From assembly GCF_937891315.1 (NCBI RefSeq), contig NZ_CALAGI010000156.1, positions 1-64,000 of the forward strand: a stretch of DNA of 64,000 nt. The letters run 5' to 3'. How positions within the stretch are numbered: position 1 is the first letter of the stretch; the number at the start of each line of letters is the position of its first letter. The notes beneath the pieces were generated by a model. The model was not told the DNA's origin and made no database searches. It was given only the letters and a program-made list of their open reading frames with translations. The translations under genes and the position numbers were made by a program. The stretch comes from an uncultured Amaricoccus sp. GTDB lineage: Bacteria; Pseudomonadota; Alphaproteobacteria; Rhodobacterales; Rhodobacteraceae. Positions 10,124 to 17,708 of the stretch are shown here, in pieces.

Positions 10124-10830
10124 CCCCCCAGATACGCGGCCTGCACGGCCGGATCGGCGCGGATCTCCTCCGGCGTGCCGCGAGCGAGGATCTCGCCGAA
10201 ATTGAGGACGCTGATCCGATCGGCGAGATCCATGACCAGTTCCATGTTGTGCTCGATGAGGAGCACGGTCGCCCTGGTCGAGACCTCGCGCACCAGCGCC
10301 TTGAAGGCCTCGATCTCGGCCTCGGCGAGACCCTGGGTCGGCTCGTCGAGGATCAGGAGCCGGGGATCGAGTGCGAGGCCCATTGCGATCTCCAGCAGCC
10401 GCTGGTGACCATAGGCGAGCGTGCCCGCGCGCTGTTCGGCGAAGCGGTCGAGATCGACGCGGGCGAGGGTGGCGCGGGCGCGCGCCTCGAGGTCGCGGGT
10501 GCCCGAGCGTTGGGCGGCGAGGACGACGTTCTCCAGCACCGTCAACCGGTTGTAGATCGAGGTGATCTGAAAGGTATAGGCGATGCCGAGCCGGACCCGC
10601 GCCTGCGCCGGTAGATGGGTGATGTCGGTGCCCGCGAAGAAGACGCTTCCCGAGCTCGGCGCGAGACGGCCACAGAGCAAACTGACGAAAGTGGTTTTGC
10701 CGGCGCCGTTCGGCCCGATCAGCGCGTGGATCTCGCGGTCGAGCAGCTCGAAATCGACGTTCTGGACCGCCCGGAGTCCGCCAAAATGCCGGCTGAGCTG
10801 GCGGGTGCGCAAGACGGTCAGGGCAGCCAT
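10120..10830 (-). CDS. livG: branched-chain amino acid-type ABC transporter ATPase LivG
   Basis: This is the second ATPase of the importer, 236 residues. Walker A GPNGAGKTT lies at 39-47, the Q-loop at YTFQ (85-88), the degenerate LivG-type signature LAYGHQRLLEIA at 138-149 (the canonical SGGQ is replaced, as is usual in this family), Walker B LLILDEPT at 158-165 and the H-loop LIEHNMELVM at 191-200. The start at 10830 overlaps the end of livM by 13 bp. The frame is open far upstream inside livM, but that part reads livM out of frame. Confidence 0.92.
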   Translation of the reverse strand: MAALTVLRTRQLSRHFGGLRAVQNVDFELLDREIHALIGPNGAGKTTFVSLLCGRLAPSSGSVFFAGTDITHLPAQARVRLGIAYTFQITSIYNRLTVLENVVLAAQRSGTRDLEARARATLARVDLDRFAEQRAGTLAYGHQRLLEIAMGLALDPRLLILDEPTQGLAEAEIEAFKALVREVSTRATVLLIEHNMELVMDLADRISVLNFGEILARGTPEEIRADPAVQAAYLGG

Positions 10831-11759
10831 GCCGGCGCCTTTTTCCGCAACAGCCCGAGCAGTCCGCGCGGCGCGAAGAGTACGAGCGCGACCAGCGCGA
10901 GGCCGACGACCAGCAGCGTGGCGGAGGTGACGCCGCCGCTGAGGTCGATGAGATAGAACATGACGAGCGTTCCGACGAAGGGCCCGAGCACCGTCCCCGC
11001 GCCGCCGAGCAGCACCCAGAGCAACGGCAGGATCGAATACTGGATCGAGGCGAAGGTGCCGCCGACATAGCCGAAGAGCAGGCCATAGAGCGCGCCCGCG
11101 GCTCCGGCGTAGACGCCGGAGACGACGAGCGCCAGCAGGCGATAGCGGAAGGGGTCGTAGCCGAGCATCCGGCTGCGCTCGGCATTTTCGCGCATGGCGA
11201 CCAGCACCCGCCCGGTGGCGGAGCGGACAAGCGCGAGATTGGCGAGGAGGGCGACGGAGAAGACGGCGAGGGCGACGAGATAGCGCGTTTCCTCGCCCGA
11301 CAGGTCGATCCCGCCGATCATCCGGGCGGCCCGCGGCAGGACGAAACCTTCCTCGCCGCGGGTAACATCGCCGAAATAGAGCACGGTCAGATAGCCGGTC
11401 TGGGCGAACATCAGCGTCACGATCATGAAGGCGACGCCGGTAGTCCGCAGCGCCAGCAGGCCGATCAGGAACGCCGTCGCGCCTCCCGCCGCCACGCCCG
11501 CGACCAGTGCCGGGCCGGCGGTCCATCCGCCGAGCGTCACGGCGAGACCGGCGGCGTAGAGCCCCGCGGCGAGAAACAGCGCGTGGCCGAGACTGAGCAA
11601 GCCGCAATATCCGAAGGCGATATTGTAGCCCATGGCGAAGATCGCGAGCACCATGATCCGCGCGAGGCTGGCATGATGATAGGCCGGCAACAGGAAGTTC
11701 AGCGCGAGAAGCAGCGCGACAAGGCCGACATGCAGCGGGAGCGCCCGGTCGAGCCTCAT
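10818..11759 (-). CDS. livM: branched-chain amino acid-type ABC transporter permease LivM
   Basis: This 313-residue inner-membrane permease has 8-9 predicted helices. The family segment MGYNIAFGYCGLLSLGHALF lies at residues 43-62, and the EAA-like cytoplasmic loop reads AMRENAERSRMLGYDPFRYR. The C-terminus LFAPRGLLGLLRKKAPAWLP is cytoplasmic and basic, as in LivM. The start ATG at 11759 overlaps the livH stop (ATGA). With LivH it forms the transmembrane pore energised by LivG and LivF. Confidence 0.92.
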   Translation of the reverse strand: MRLDRALPLHVGLVALLLALNFLLPAYHHASLARIMVLAIFAMGYNIAFGYCGLLSLGHALFLAAGLYAAGLAVTLGGWTAGPALVAGVAAGGATAFLIGLLALRTTGVAFMIVTLMFAQTGYLTVLYFGDVTRGEEGFVLPRAARMIGGIDLSGEETRYLVALAVFSVALLANLALVRSATGRVLVAMRENAERSRMLGYDPFRYRLLALVVSGVYAGAAGALYGLLFGYVGGTFASIQYSILPLLWVLLGGAGTVLGPFVGTLVMFYLIDLSGGVTSATLLVVGLALVALVLFAPRGLLGLLRKKAPAWLP

Positions 11760-12637
11760 GCCGCGCGCTTTCCGAACAGGCCCTCGGGCCGGAAGACCAG
11801 AACCAGCGCGACGAGCAGCGTCGCGAGAATCTTCGCCAGTGTCGGTGAGAAGAAGACCGATATCATGCCATCGCTCATTCCGATGAGCAGCGCGGCGACC
11901 AGCGTGCCGCGCAGGCTGCCGAGCCCGCCGATGATGACCACGATGAAGGAGAGAAGCAGCGGATCGCCGCCCATCAGGTAGTGCGCCTGACTGATCGGCA
12001 CCACGAGCACCGCGGCGACGGCGGCGAGCGCGGCGCCGAGGCCGAAGACGCCGGCATAGACCCGGTCGACATCGATGCCGAAGGCGGTCGCGGTCTCGCG
12101 GTCGTACTGGGTGGCGCGCATGACGAGGCCGAAGCGGGTGCGGGTCATCACCAGCCAGAGCCCGAGGAGCAGCAGGACGGCGGCGCCGACCACGGCGAGC
12201 TTGTAGCCGGAATAGCCGAACCAGGGCAGCTGGATGCGCCAGTCGAACGGCGCGGCCACCGCCCGCGCATCGGGGCCGAACAGGCTGAGCGCCGCCTGCT
12301 GGAACACGTAGAGCAGACCGATGGTCGCCACGATGGTCGCTTCAGGCTCGTAGTCGAGGCGCTTCAGGATCAGCCGGTCAGCCAGGATCGCGATGCCGCC
12401 GACGAACAGCGGACCGAGAGCCAGCGCGGCGAGAAAGCCGAGCCAGGGCGGGCCGGCGAGGTGATCGGTGATGAACCAGGCGGCGACGGCGCCGAGCATG
12501 AAGAACTCGCCATGCGCGACGTTGACGACGCGCATGACACCGAAGACGAGGCACAGCCCGGAGGCGGTCAAGGCGAGCACCGCCGCCATGACCAGCCCCT
12601 CGAGCGCGGCGAGCAGAAGATAGGGACCGAGATCCAA
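11756..12637 (-). CDS. livH: branched-chain amino acid-type ABC transporter permease LivH
   Basis: This is a 293-residue permease with about eight hydrophobic segments. Family features are ALTASGLCLVFGVMRVVNVA near the N-terminus, MRATQYDRETATAFGIDVDR as the cytoplasmic coupling loop and VIIGGLGSLRGTLVAALLIG near the C-terminus. The start is TTG at 12637, since no ATG or GTG fits the start of the first helix better. No clear ribosome-binding site precedes it. It lies 19 bp after the binding-protein gene and is coupled to livM. Confidence 0.9.
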   Translation of the reverse strand: MDLGPYLLLAALEGLVMAAVLALTASGLCLVFGVMRVVNVAHGEFFMLGAVAAWFITDHLAGPPWLGFLAALALGPLFVGGIAILADRLILKRLDYEPEATIVATIGLLYVFQQAALSLFGPDARAVAAPFDWRIQLPWFGYSGYKLAVVGAAVLLLLGLWLVMTRTRFGLVMRATQYDRETATAFGIDVDRVYAGVFGLGAALAAVAAVLVVPISQAHYLMGGDPLLLSFIVVIIGGLGSLRGTLVAALLIGMSDGMISVFFSPTLAKILATLLVALVLVFRPEGLFGKRAA

Positions 12638-12656
12638 GGCTGGCGGCCCGGCGGGA

Positions 12657-13940
12657 TCAGAACGGCTGGGTCAGGTAGTCGACCTCGTCGGGATAGAGCC
12701 CGTCCTCGATCGTGGTGGTATGCACCCGCTTGAGCGCGCCGCCCTCGACCTTGGAGATATACTGGTGGCCGAAGACCTGATGGGTCCGGCCATTGAAGAT
12801 CTTGTCGCCCTGCGGATGCTCGTTGGAGAGCGGGAAATCGGTCATCGCCTCGAAGGCCTCGATCAGCGCCTGCCCGCCGTCGCGGCCCTGATAGCCCGAC
12901 GCCTCCATCCCCGCCTTGAGGGCGAACAGCGTCTCCCACGGGCTGAACATGTGGGAATAGGTCGAGATGTCCTTCGGATCCGCCGTCGATGCCCCGATAT
13001 CGTCGACGCCGACCTTCTCGCGATAGAAGCCCTCGGACGGGCCCGCGTCCGCCTGGAGATACCGGCACTGGCCTTCCCAGAAATGGGAACCTTCAAGGAA
13101 TTCAAGGCCAGGCGTGGCGATGTTCACCCCTTCGAGCGAGTCGATGAAGCCGAAGATCTGGGGATGGTTCGCCGTGCCATAGAACTCGCCCAGCTCCTTG
13201 ACGAAGGTCAGCACGGCCGGGCCGACCATCACATGATAGATCACCTCGGTCTCGCGCGGGATCCGCGGGAAGTAGCGGGTGAAGGAGGATTCGGTCGGCG
13301 GGATGGCAATGGTTTCGATCACCTCGCCACCCTGGGCCTTGAGCGCCGCCGAGAAGAAGTCGCGGTGGTCATAGCCGAAGGCATAGTCCGGATAGACCAT
13401 CGTCACCTTCTTGCCGAGGTTCGATGCGACCCAGGGCGCCATCGACTGGACCTGGCTCTTCACGTCGGTGATCCCGGGCTGCAGCGTCCAGCGGTTGAGG
13501 CCGCTGGCCACGTGATGACCCTCGGAACAGACGAGATAGGGCATCCGGAGTTCGCCGGCGCGCGGCGCGGTGCCGACCACGACATGGCTGAACAGCGCGC
13601 CGAACACGGCGTCGCAGTTCAGCTGCGTCGCGAACTTCTCCATCAGCTCGGAGCCGCGCTTGGGATCGGTGCCGTCGTCCTCGAACAGGATCTCGACCGG
13701 CCGGCCATTGATGCCGCCGCCGGCGTTGACGATTTCGAGCGCGGCCCTGGCGGTGCGCTCGTACCAGCGGCCATAGGCGGCGCCGATGCCGGTCCGGTGC
13801 AGCTGGAAGCCGAGCCGGATCGGTTCGGAGGTCTGGGCCTGGATGAAGCCGGGGAAGGCATGGGTCGCGGCGAGCGCGCCGGAGCCGGCGGCGAGGCCCT
13901 TGAGCAGCCCGCGCCGGGTGGTCGAGTGTGGGGTCGTCAT
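12657..13940 (-). CDS. ABC transporter substrate-binding protein, LivJ/AmiC-like (Tat signal)
   Basis: This periplasmic binding protein is the first gene of the liv-type operon. It has 427 residues from the ATG at 13940. The N-terminus TTRRGLLKGLAAGSGALAA has a twin arginine and a long hydrophobic stretch, so Tat export is likely. The mature part has the type I periplasmic-binding fold: IRLGFQLHRTGIGAAYGRWY, GINGRPVEILFEDDGTDPKR, and the hinge region VTMVYPDYAFGYDH. It resembles binding proteins for short-chain amides, urea or amino acids rather than LivJ itself. The ligand cannot be stated. An ATG at 13991 is in frame but would bury the twin-arginine signal. Confidence 0.85.
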   Translation of the reverse strand: MTTPHSTTRRGLLKGLAAGSGALAATHAFPGFIQAQTSEPIRLGFQLHRTGIGAAYGRWYERTARAALEIVNAGGGINGRPVEILFEDDGTDPKRGSELMEKFATQLNCDAVFGALFSHVVVGTAPRAGELRMPYLVCSEGHHVASGLNRWTLQPGITDVKSQVQSMAPWVASNLGKKVTMVYPDYAFGYDHRDFFSAALKAQGGEVIETIAIPPTESSFTRYFPRIPRETEVIYHVMVGPAVLTFVKELGEFYGTANHPQIFGFIDSLEGVNIATPGLEFLEGSHFWEGQCRYLQADAGPSEGFYREKVGVDDIGASTADPKDISTYSHMFSPWETLFALKAGMEASGYQGRDGGQALIEAFEAMTDFPLSNEHPQGDKIFNGRTHQVFGHQYISKVEGGALKRVHTTTIEDGLYPDEVDYLTQPF

Positions 13941-14055
13941 GGGGTCGTTCGCGCTCCGCTCGGGGTGTTTGTCCGGCGGGATCATCGGCAATCATCGGGG
14001 TGCCCGCAAGGCCTTCCGCTGACGCAAGGCGCTAGAATTGTGAATTTTTATGCAA

Positions 14056-14068
14056 TAACAATTTGTTA
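14056..14068. promoter_or_regulatory. AT-rich palindrome, possible operator between the liv-type operon and the serine hydrolase
   Basis: The sequence TAACAATTTGTTA is a perfect 6-bp inverted repeat around one base. It sits in the most AT-rich stretch (14035-14070) of the 240-bp gap between two divergent genes. A dyad in a divergent promoter region suits a dimeric repressor or activator. The regulator is unknown. Confidence 0.4.
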
Positions 14069-14180
14069 CGCGGATACCCGCGGGTTCACGGCCATGGGTC
14101 GCGGCTTCGGATTTGACTCGGGACCGGGCGCGAAAGCCGCTAGCGTGCCGCCGGATCCGGGCAGAGGAGGAAGTCGGACG

Positions 14181-15320
14181 ATGCAGGGACGGAAAAAGGT
14201 TGCGATCGCGCTGATGCTGGCCACGACGCTGGCGGCGCCCGCCGCGGCGGAGGACAAGCTCCTGACCGAGACGGTGAATTTCGCCGGCGGCATCGCCTTT
14301 CTCGGCGCGGGCGCGCCCGGCCTCGTCATCGCAGCCGTGCGGGACGGCGAGACGGCCATCGCCGGTTTCGGCGAGACGGCCACCGGCTCGGGCAAGGAGC
14401 CGGACGGCGACACGCTGCTGCGCATCGGCTCGATTTCCAAGACCTTCTGTGGCGACGTGCTGTCGAGCCTGGTCGCCGAGGGCGCGGTCGGGATGACCGA
14501 TCCGGTCCAGGCCCATCTGCCGCCGGAATTCGAGGTGCCGGAGAAGGGCGGGCGCGCGGTGCGGATCGTCGATCTCGTCACGCAATCCTCCGGCCTGCCG
14601 CGCGAGGTGCCGCAGACCGGCGGCACCGACAGCGATCCCTTCGGCGGCAACACCATGGAAGCGCAGATCACCGGGCTGAAGGGCGATCCGCTGCTGTTTC
14701 CGCCGGGTACCGGCGCGCTCTATTCGAACTGGGGTCACGACCTGCTCGGCATCGCGCTCAAGGGCATCGGCGGCAAGCCCTATGCCGACCTGCTGGCCGA
14801 GCGGGTGCTGGCGCCGCGCGGCATGACGCGGACCAGGTTCAATCTCGCCGCCGGCGACGAGGCGAATGCCATGCAGGGGCATTTCTTCGATGGCTCGCCG
14901 ATGCCGCTGGCGCCGACCCCGGTGACGATCGAATGCGCCGGCGGGCTCTATTCGACGGCCAGCGACATGCTGCGCTTCATGGCCTGGCATCTCGACCGCG
15001 ACGACACGGCCAATGCGGAGCGGCGGCGGTTCAATCACGCGGGCTGGCTCTATCGCGACGGGCTGTCGCCGGTCAGCGGGCTCGACGACGGCGGCGAGAT
15101 GGGCGCGATGGCGATGGGCTGGGTGACGGTGCTGCCGGACGGTCCCGCCCCGCTGATGCTGGTGAAGTCCGGTGGCCTGCAGGGTGAGTTCTCCTTCCTG
15201 GCGATCGCGCCGACCCGCGACGTGGGGGTCTTCGTCTCGATGAACCAGTTCAGCCTCGCCGGCTGGCCGCTGATGGTGAAGACCGCGATCGACCTCGTGG
15301 CGGATCTGGCGCCGCGGTAG
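14181..15320 (+). CDS. AmpH-like serine beta-lactamase/DD-peptidase family protein
   Basis: This is a 379-residue secreted serine hydrolase of the class C beta-lactamase (S12) group. It has a signal peptide (VAIALMLATTLAAPAAAE, cleaved near residue 23). The three active-site elements are SISK at 84-87 (nucleophile Ser84, Lys87), YSN at 181-183 and KSG at 329-331. Length and motif spacing are closest to AmpH, a periplasmic DD-carboxypeptidase/endopeptidase, so peptidoglycan trimming is more likely than drug resistance. The ATG at 14181 follows GAGGAGG with an 11-base gap. A longer frame open from 12720 is an artefact of the GC-rich opposite strand. Confidence 0.82.
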   Translation: MQGRKKVAIALMLATTLAAPAAAEDKLLTETVNFAGGIAFLGAGAPGLVIAAVRDGETAIAGFGETATGSGKEPDGDTLLRIGSISKTFCGDVLSSLVAEGAVGMTDPVQAHLPPEFEVPEKGGRAVRIVDLVTQSSGLPREVPQTGGTDSDPFGGNTMEAQITGLKGDPLLFPPGTGALYSNWGHDLLGIALKGIGGKPYADLLAERVLAPRGMTRTRFNLAAGDEANAMQGHFFDGSPMPLAPTPVTIECAGGLYSTASDMLRFMAWHLDRDDTANAERRRFNHAGWLYRDGLSPVSGLDDGGEMGAMAMGWVTVLPDGPAPLMLVKSGGLQGEFSFLAIAPTRDVGVFVSMNQFSLAGWPLMVKTAIDLVADLAPR

Positions 15321-15324
15321 CCGG

Positions 15325-15359
15325 CGGGAAACTCCCGGAGAGGGGCGGCGGGTTTCCCG
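15325..15359 (+). terminator. hairpin after the AmpH-like gene
   Basis: CGGGAAAC at 15325-15332 pairs with GTTTCCCG at 15352-15359 (8 bp, loop 19). It starts 4 bp after the stop codon. There is no U-tract, so if it ends transcription it may need Rho. Confidence 0.35.
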
Positions 15360-15517
15360 GGATCCCGGATGTCGGGACGGGCGCGCCCTCGGCAGGGTTC
15401 GACCGTTACGACCTCGCCGACGGTCTCGATCGCGAAAGGAAGGCTGGGCACCCGAGGGCCACCCGGGCTCGCAGTTCGGTTGACAGCGACTCCCCCTCCG
15501 TCTAGGAACGCCGACGT

Positions 15518-15594
15518 GGACTCGTAGCTCAGCTGGATAGAGTGTCGCCCTCCGAAGGCGAAGGTCGCGCGTTCGAATCGCGCCGAGTCCGCCA
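15518..15594 (+). tRNA. tRNA-Arg (anticodon CCG)
   Basis: A complete 77-nt cloverleaf. The acceptor stem GGACTCG pairs with CGAGTCC. The D-arm is GCTC/GAGT (with one G-U). The anticodon stem TCGCC/GGCGA carries the loop CTCCGAA, with anticodon CCG at positions 34-36. The variable loop is AGGTC and the T-arm is GCGCG-TTCGAAT-CGCGC. The discriminator G is followed by an encoded CCA. It decodes the arginine codon CGG, which suits a GC-rich genome. No attachment-site duplication of its 3' end was seen nearby. Confidence 0.97.
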
Positions 15595-15673
15595 GCACCC
15601 GCCGCGCATCAAGGCCGTCCACCCGACGCTGGGTCGGCCGGAGGTGACGGGGCGGCTCGATGTCTCGGATATC

Positions 15674-15865
15674 ATGCTCGACCGCCACGGTCTGATCGGC
15701 CTTGTTCGCGCCGCGACCAATTGTCCGCGTCCGCCACCACCCCGGGCCGACGCCGCGGCGTTCGCCGTGATGGCGACCGACCGCCTCCGCGCCTTCGGCC
15801 GGGACCCCACCGGCCGCGCGCGGCTGAAAGCGGATCTCGCCGCCGCCGAACCCGCCCCGGCCTGA
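15674..15865 (+). other. unassigned stretch after tRNA-Arg with a weak 63-codon open frame
   Basis: Between the tRNA and the his terminator (15595-15910) I see no recognisable gene. The only frame worth noting runs from ATG 15674 (MLDRHGLIGLV) to 15865. It has no ribosome-binding site and no similarity I recognise. It is proline-rich in the middle and Ala/Arg-rich at the end, as expected of chance frames in GC-rich DNA. It could instead be a remnant of a longer gene. Confidence 0.15.
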
Positions 15866-15911
15866 CGCGCACCCCGGCATTCATACGGGTTTGCTAACCT
15901 GGAGAGCAGTC

Positions 15912-15935
15912 GTTTTCCGACAACGGTCGGAAAAC
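15912..15935. repeat. perfect 10-bp inverted repeat between tRNA-Arg and hisE
   Basis: GTTTTCCGAC (15912-15921) and GTCGGAAAAC (15926-15935) form a 10-bp stem with a 4-base loop (AACG). It lies just beyond the minus-strand U-tract that ends the his unit. It could act as an extra hairpin for readthrough transcripts in either direction. Confidence 0.5.
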
Positions 15936-15940
15936 AAATC

Positions 15941-15990
15941 AAAAAGACTCGCGCGCACCGCGCGCTCCGCATGGGCGGCAAAGGCCGCCC
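15941..15990 (-). terminator. tandem-hairpin intrinsic terminator of the his unit
   Basis: Read on the minus strand after the hisE stop (16003), there is a 7-bp hairpin GGGCGGC-CTTT-GCCGCCC (15973-15990). Next comes GCGCGC-GGT-GCGCGC (15951-15965), followed by GAGTCTTTTT. The U-tract directly after the second stem fits an intrinsic terminator. The tail GCGAGTCTTTTT recurs after the SH3-protein gene at 46018-46030. Confidence 0.7.
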
Positions 15991-16002
15991 TCCGCCCGTG
16001 CG

Positions 16003-16317
16003 CTATCGCGGGCGGGCCGCCTTCTCGGCGTGGCCGGACAGGCCCTCGCGGCGGGCGAGTTCGGCGAGCACATCCTGCCACGCGACACCGGCGGCGCAGA
16101 GCATCACCTGCAGGTGATAGAGCGTGTCGGCCGCCTCGCGCGTCAGGGCGGCGGGGTCGCCCTGCGCGGCGGCGATGATCGCCTCGACCGCCTCCTCGCC
16201 GAACTTCTCCGCGCATTTCGCCGGGCCTTTGGCCAGCAGCGACGCGGTATAGGAGGTGTCGGGATGCGCGCCGGCGCGCGCCTCCACCGTGGCGAAGAGC
16301 CGGGCGAGCGTATCCAT
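16003..16317 (-). CDS. hisE: phosphoribosyl-ATP pyrophosphatase
   Basis: HisE hydrolyses phosphoribosyl-ATP to phosphoribosyl-AMP and pyrophosphate, the second step of histidine synthesis. It is a 104-residue MazG-like all-alpha enzyme. The metal-binding face is in KFGEEAVEAIIAA (residues 38-50) and REAADTLYHLQVML (60-73), with the conserved Glu and Asp residues present. The ATG at 16317 shares its A with the hisF stop (TGATG), so the two are translationally coupled. It is the last gene of the hisA-lysE-hisF-hisE unit. HisE is separate from HisI here. Confidence 0.95.
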   Translation of the reverse strand: MDTLARLFATVEARAGAHPDTSYTASLLAKGPAKCAEKFGEEAVEAIIAAAQGDPAALTREAADTLYHLQVMLCAAGVAWQDVLAELARREGLSGHAEKAARPR

Positions 16318-17078
16318 CAGACGAGCCTCACGGGGATGCCGGCCGCCGCCATGGCGGCCTTGGTCTCGGCGACCGAGAAGGTGCCGAAATGAAAGATCGA
16401 GGCGGCGAGCACCGCGGACGCATGACCCTCGGTCACGCCCTCGACCATATGCGCCAGCGTGCCGACCCCGCCGCTCGCGATCACCGGGATGCCCACGGCG
16501 TCGGCGACGGCGCGGGTCAGGCCGAGGTTGTAGCCCGCCTTGGTGCCGTCGCGGTCCATCGAGGTCAGCAGGATCTCGCCCGCGCCGCGGCGGGCCATCT
16601 CGCGGGCGAAGGCGACCGCGTCGATCCCGGTCGGGCGCGAGCCGCCGTGGGTGAAGATCTCCCACCGGCCGGGCGCCACGCCCTTGGCATCGATCGCGAC
16701 GACGATGCACTGGTTGCCGAACTTGTTGGCACTGGCCGAGATCACTTCGGGATCGGCCACGGCGGCGGTGTTGAAGCTCACCTTGTCGGCGCCGGCCAGC
16801 AGCAGCGCCCGCACATCTTCCGGCGTCCGCACCCCGCCGCCGACGGTCAGCGGCATGAAACACTGCTCCGCCGTGCGCGAGGCGAGGTCGAGCAGGGTGC
16901 CCCGGTTCTCCTGACTCGCGGCGATGTCGAGAAAGCATATCTCGTCCGCCCCGGCCGCGTCATAGGCCCGCGCCGCCTCGACGGGATCGCCGGCGTCGAT
17001 CAGGTCGACGAAATTCACGCCCTTCACCACGCGCCCCTGCTTGACGTCGAGGCAGGGGATCACCCGCACCTTCAGCAT
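16317..17078 (-). CDS. hisF: imidazole glycerol phosphate synthase, cyclase subunit
   Basis: HisF uses ammonia from the HisH glutaminase to convert PRFAR into imidazole glycerol phosphate and AICAR. The 253-residue (beta/alpha)8 barrel has catalytic Asp11 (VIPCLDVKQGRVVKG) and a second Asp at about 129 (VVAIDAKG). Phosphate-binding loops are LTVGGGVRT (77-85) and VIASGGVGT. It begins at ATG 17078, which shares a base with the stop of the upstream LysE-type gene (TGATG). HisH is not in the window. Confidence 0.95.
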   Translation of the reverse strand: MLKVRVIPCLDVKQGRVVKGVNFVDLIDAGDPVEAARAYDAAGADEICFLDIAASQENRGTLLDLASRTAEQCFMPLTVGGGVRTPEDVRALLLAGADKVSFNTAAVADPEVISASANKFGNQCIVVAIDAKGVAPGRWEIFTHGGSRPTGIDAVAFAREMARRGAGEILLTSMDRDGTKAGYNLGLTRAVADAVGIPVIASGGVGTLAHMVEGVTEGHASAVLAASIFHFGTFSVAETKAAMAAAGIPVRLV

Positions 17079-17698
17079 CAGGCGGCCCTGACCGTGACCG
17101 CCGCCGCGCCGGCCGCGATCAGGGCGGTGCCGCCGGCGCGATTGAACAGGCGGATGGCGCGCGGGCTCTCGGCGAGCCGCCGGGCGCGGGCGGCGAGCAG
17201 TGCGTAGCCAAAGGCGTTGGCGAAGGCGAGCGTGACGAAGGTCGCCTCGAAGACCGCCATCTGCGGCCAGAACGGACGGGCGGGATCGAGAAACTGCGGC
17301 AGGAACGCGACGAAGAACACGATCGACTTCGGGTTCAGCGTGGTCACCAGCCAGGCATGGGCGAGCATCCGCCCCGGCGCCGCGGCCTCGGTCCGCGCCT
17401 CGGCCTCGAAGGCGGCGCCCGCGCGCCAGAGCTTGATCCCGAGAAACACCAGATAGCCCGCGCCGATCCATTTCACCGCCGTGAAGAGCGCGGCGGAGCC
17501 GGCGAGCAGCGCGCCGACCCCGAGCATCGACAGCGTCATCGCCGTGAGATCGCCGAGTGCTACGCCGGTCGCCACCGGCGCCGCCACCTTCCAGCCGCGC
17601 CCGAGCGCGTAGGAGACAACGAGCAGGATCGTCGGCCCCGGAATCACCAGAAGCACCGCGGAGGCCGCGACGAAGCCGAGCCAGATCTCGATGGTCAT
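17078..17698 (-). CDS. LysE/RhtB-family amino acid exporter inside the his unit
   Basis: This is a 206-residue inner-membrane protein with six predicted helices. The family N-terminus reads VLLVIPGPTILLVVSYALGRG (residues 16-36). TLNPKSIVFFVAFLPQF near 120-136 matches the LysE signature NPK. Such proteins export amino acids (lysine, threonine, homoserine and others) by proton exchange. It is coupled to hisF (TGATG) and follows hisA by 10 bp. The position suggests efflux of histidine or a related amino acid, but the substrate is inference. Confidence 0.88.
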   Translation of the reverse strand: MTIEIWLGFVAASAVLLVIPGPTILLVVSYALGRGWKVAAPVATGVALGDLTAMTLSMLGVGALLAGSAALFTAVKWIGAGYLVFLGIKLWRAGAAFEAEARTEAAAPGRMLAHAWLVTTLNPKSIVFFVAFLPQFLDPARPFWPQMAVFEATFVTLAFANAFGYALLAARARRLAESPRAIRLFNRAGGTALIAAGAAAVTVRAA

Positions 17699-17708
17699 CC
17701 GTCCCTCC

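Noticed and set aside
12720..14180. Long plus-strand extension that would fuse about 490 codons to the AmpH-like protein
   Set aside because: It is antisense to the binding-protein gene. A normal signal peptide and ribosome-binding site place the true start at 14181.
14181..15320. AmpC-type antibiotic-resistance beta-lactamase
   Set aside because: Although it has SxxK, YxN and KSG, the motif spacing and context are closer to AmpH-type peptidases. No AmpR-type regulator is present.
15518..15910. Integrative element attached to the tRNA-Arg gene
   Set aside because: No integrase, no repeat of the tRNA 3' end and no accessory genes were seen. The his genes follow directly.
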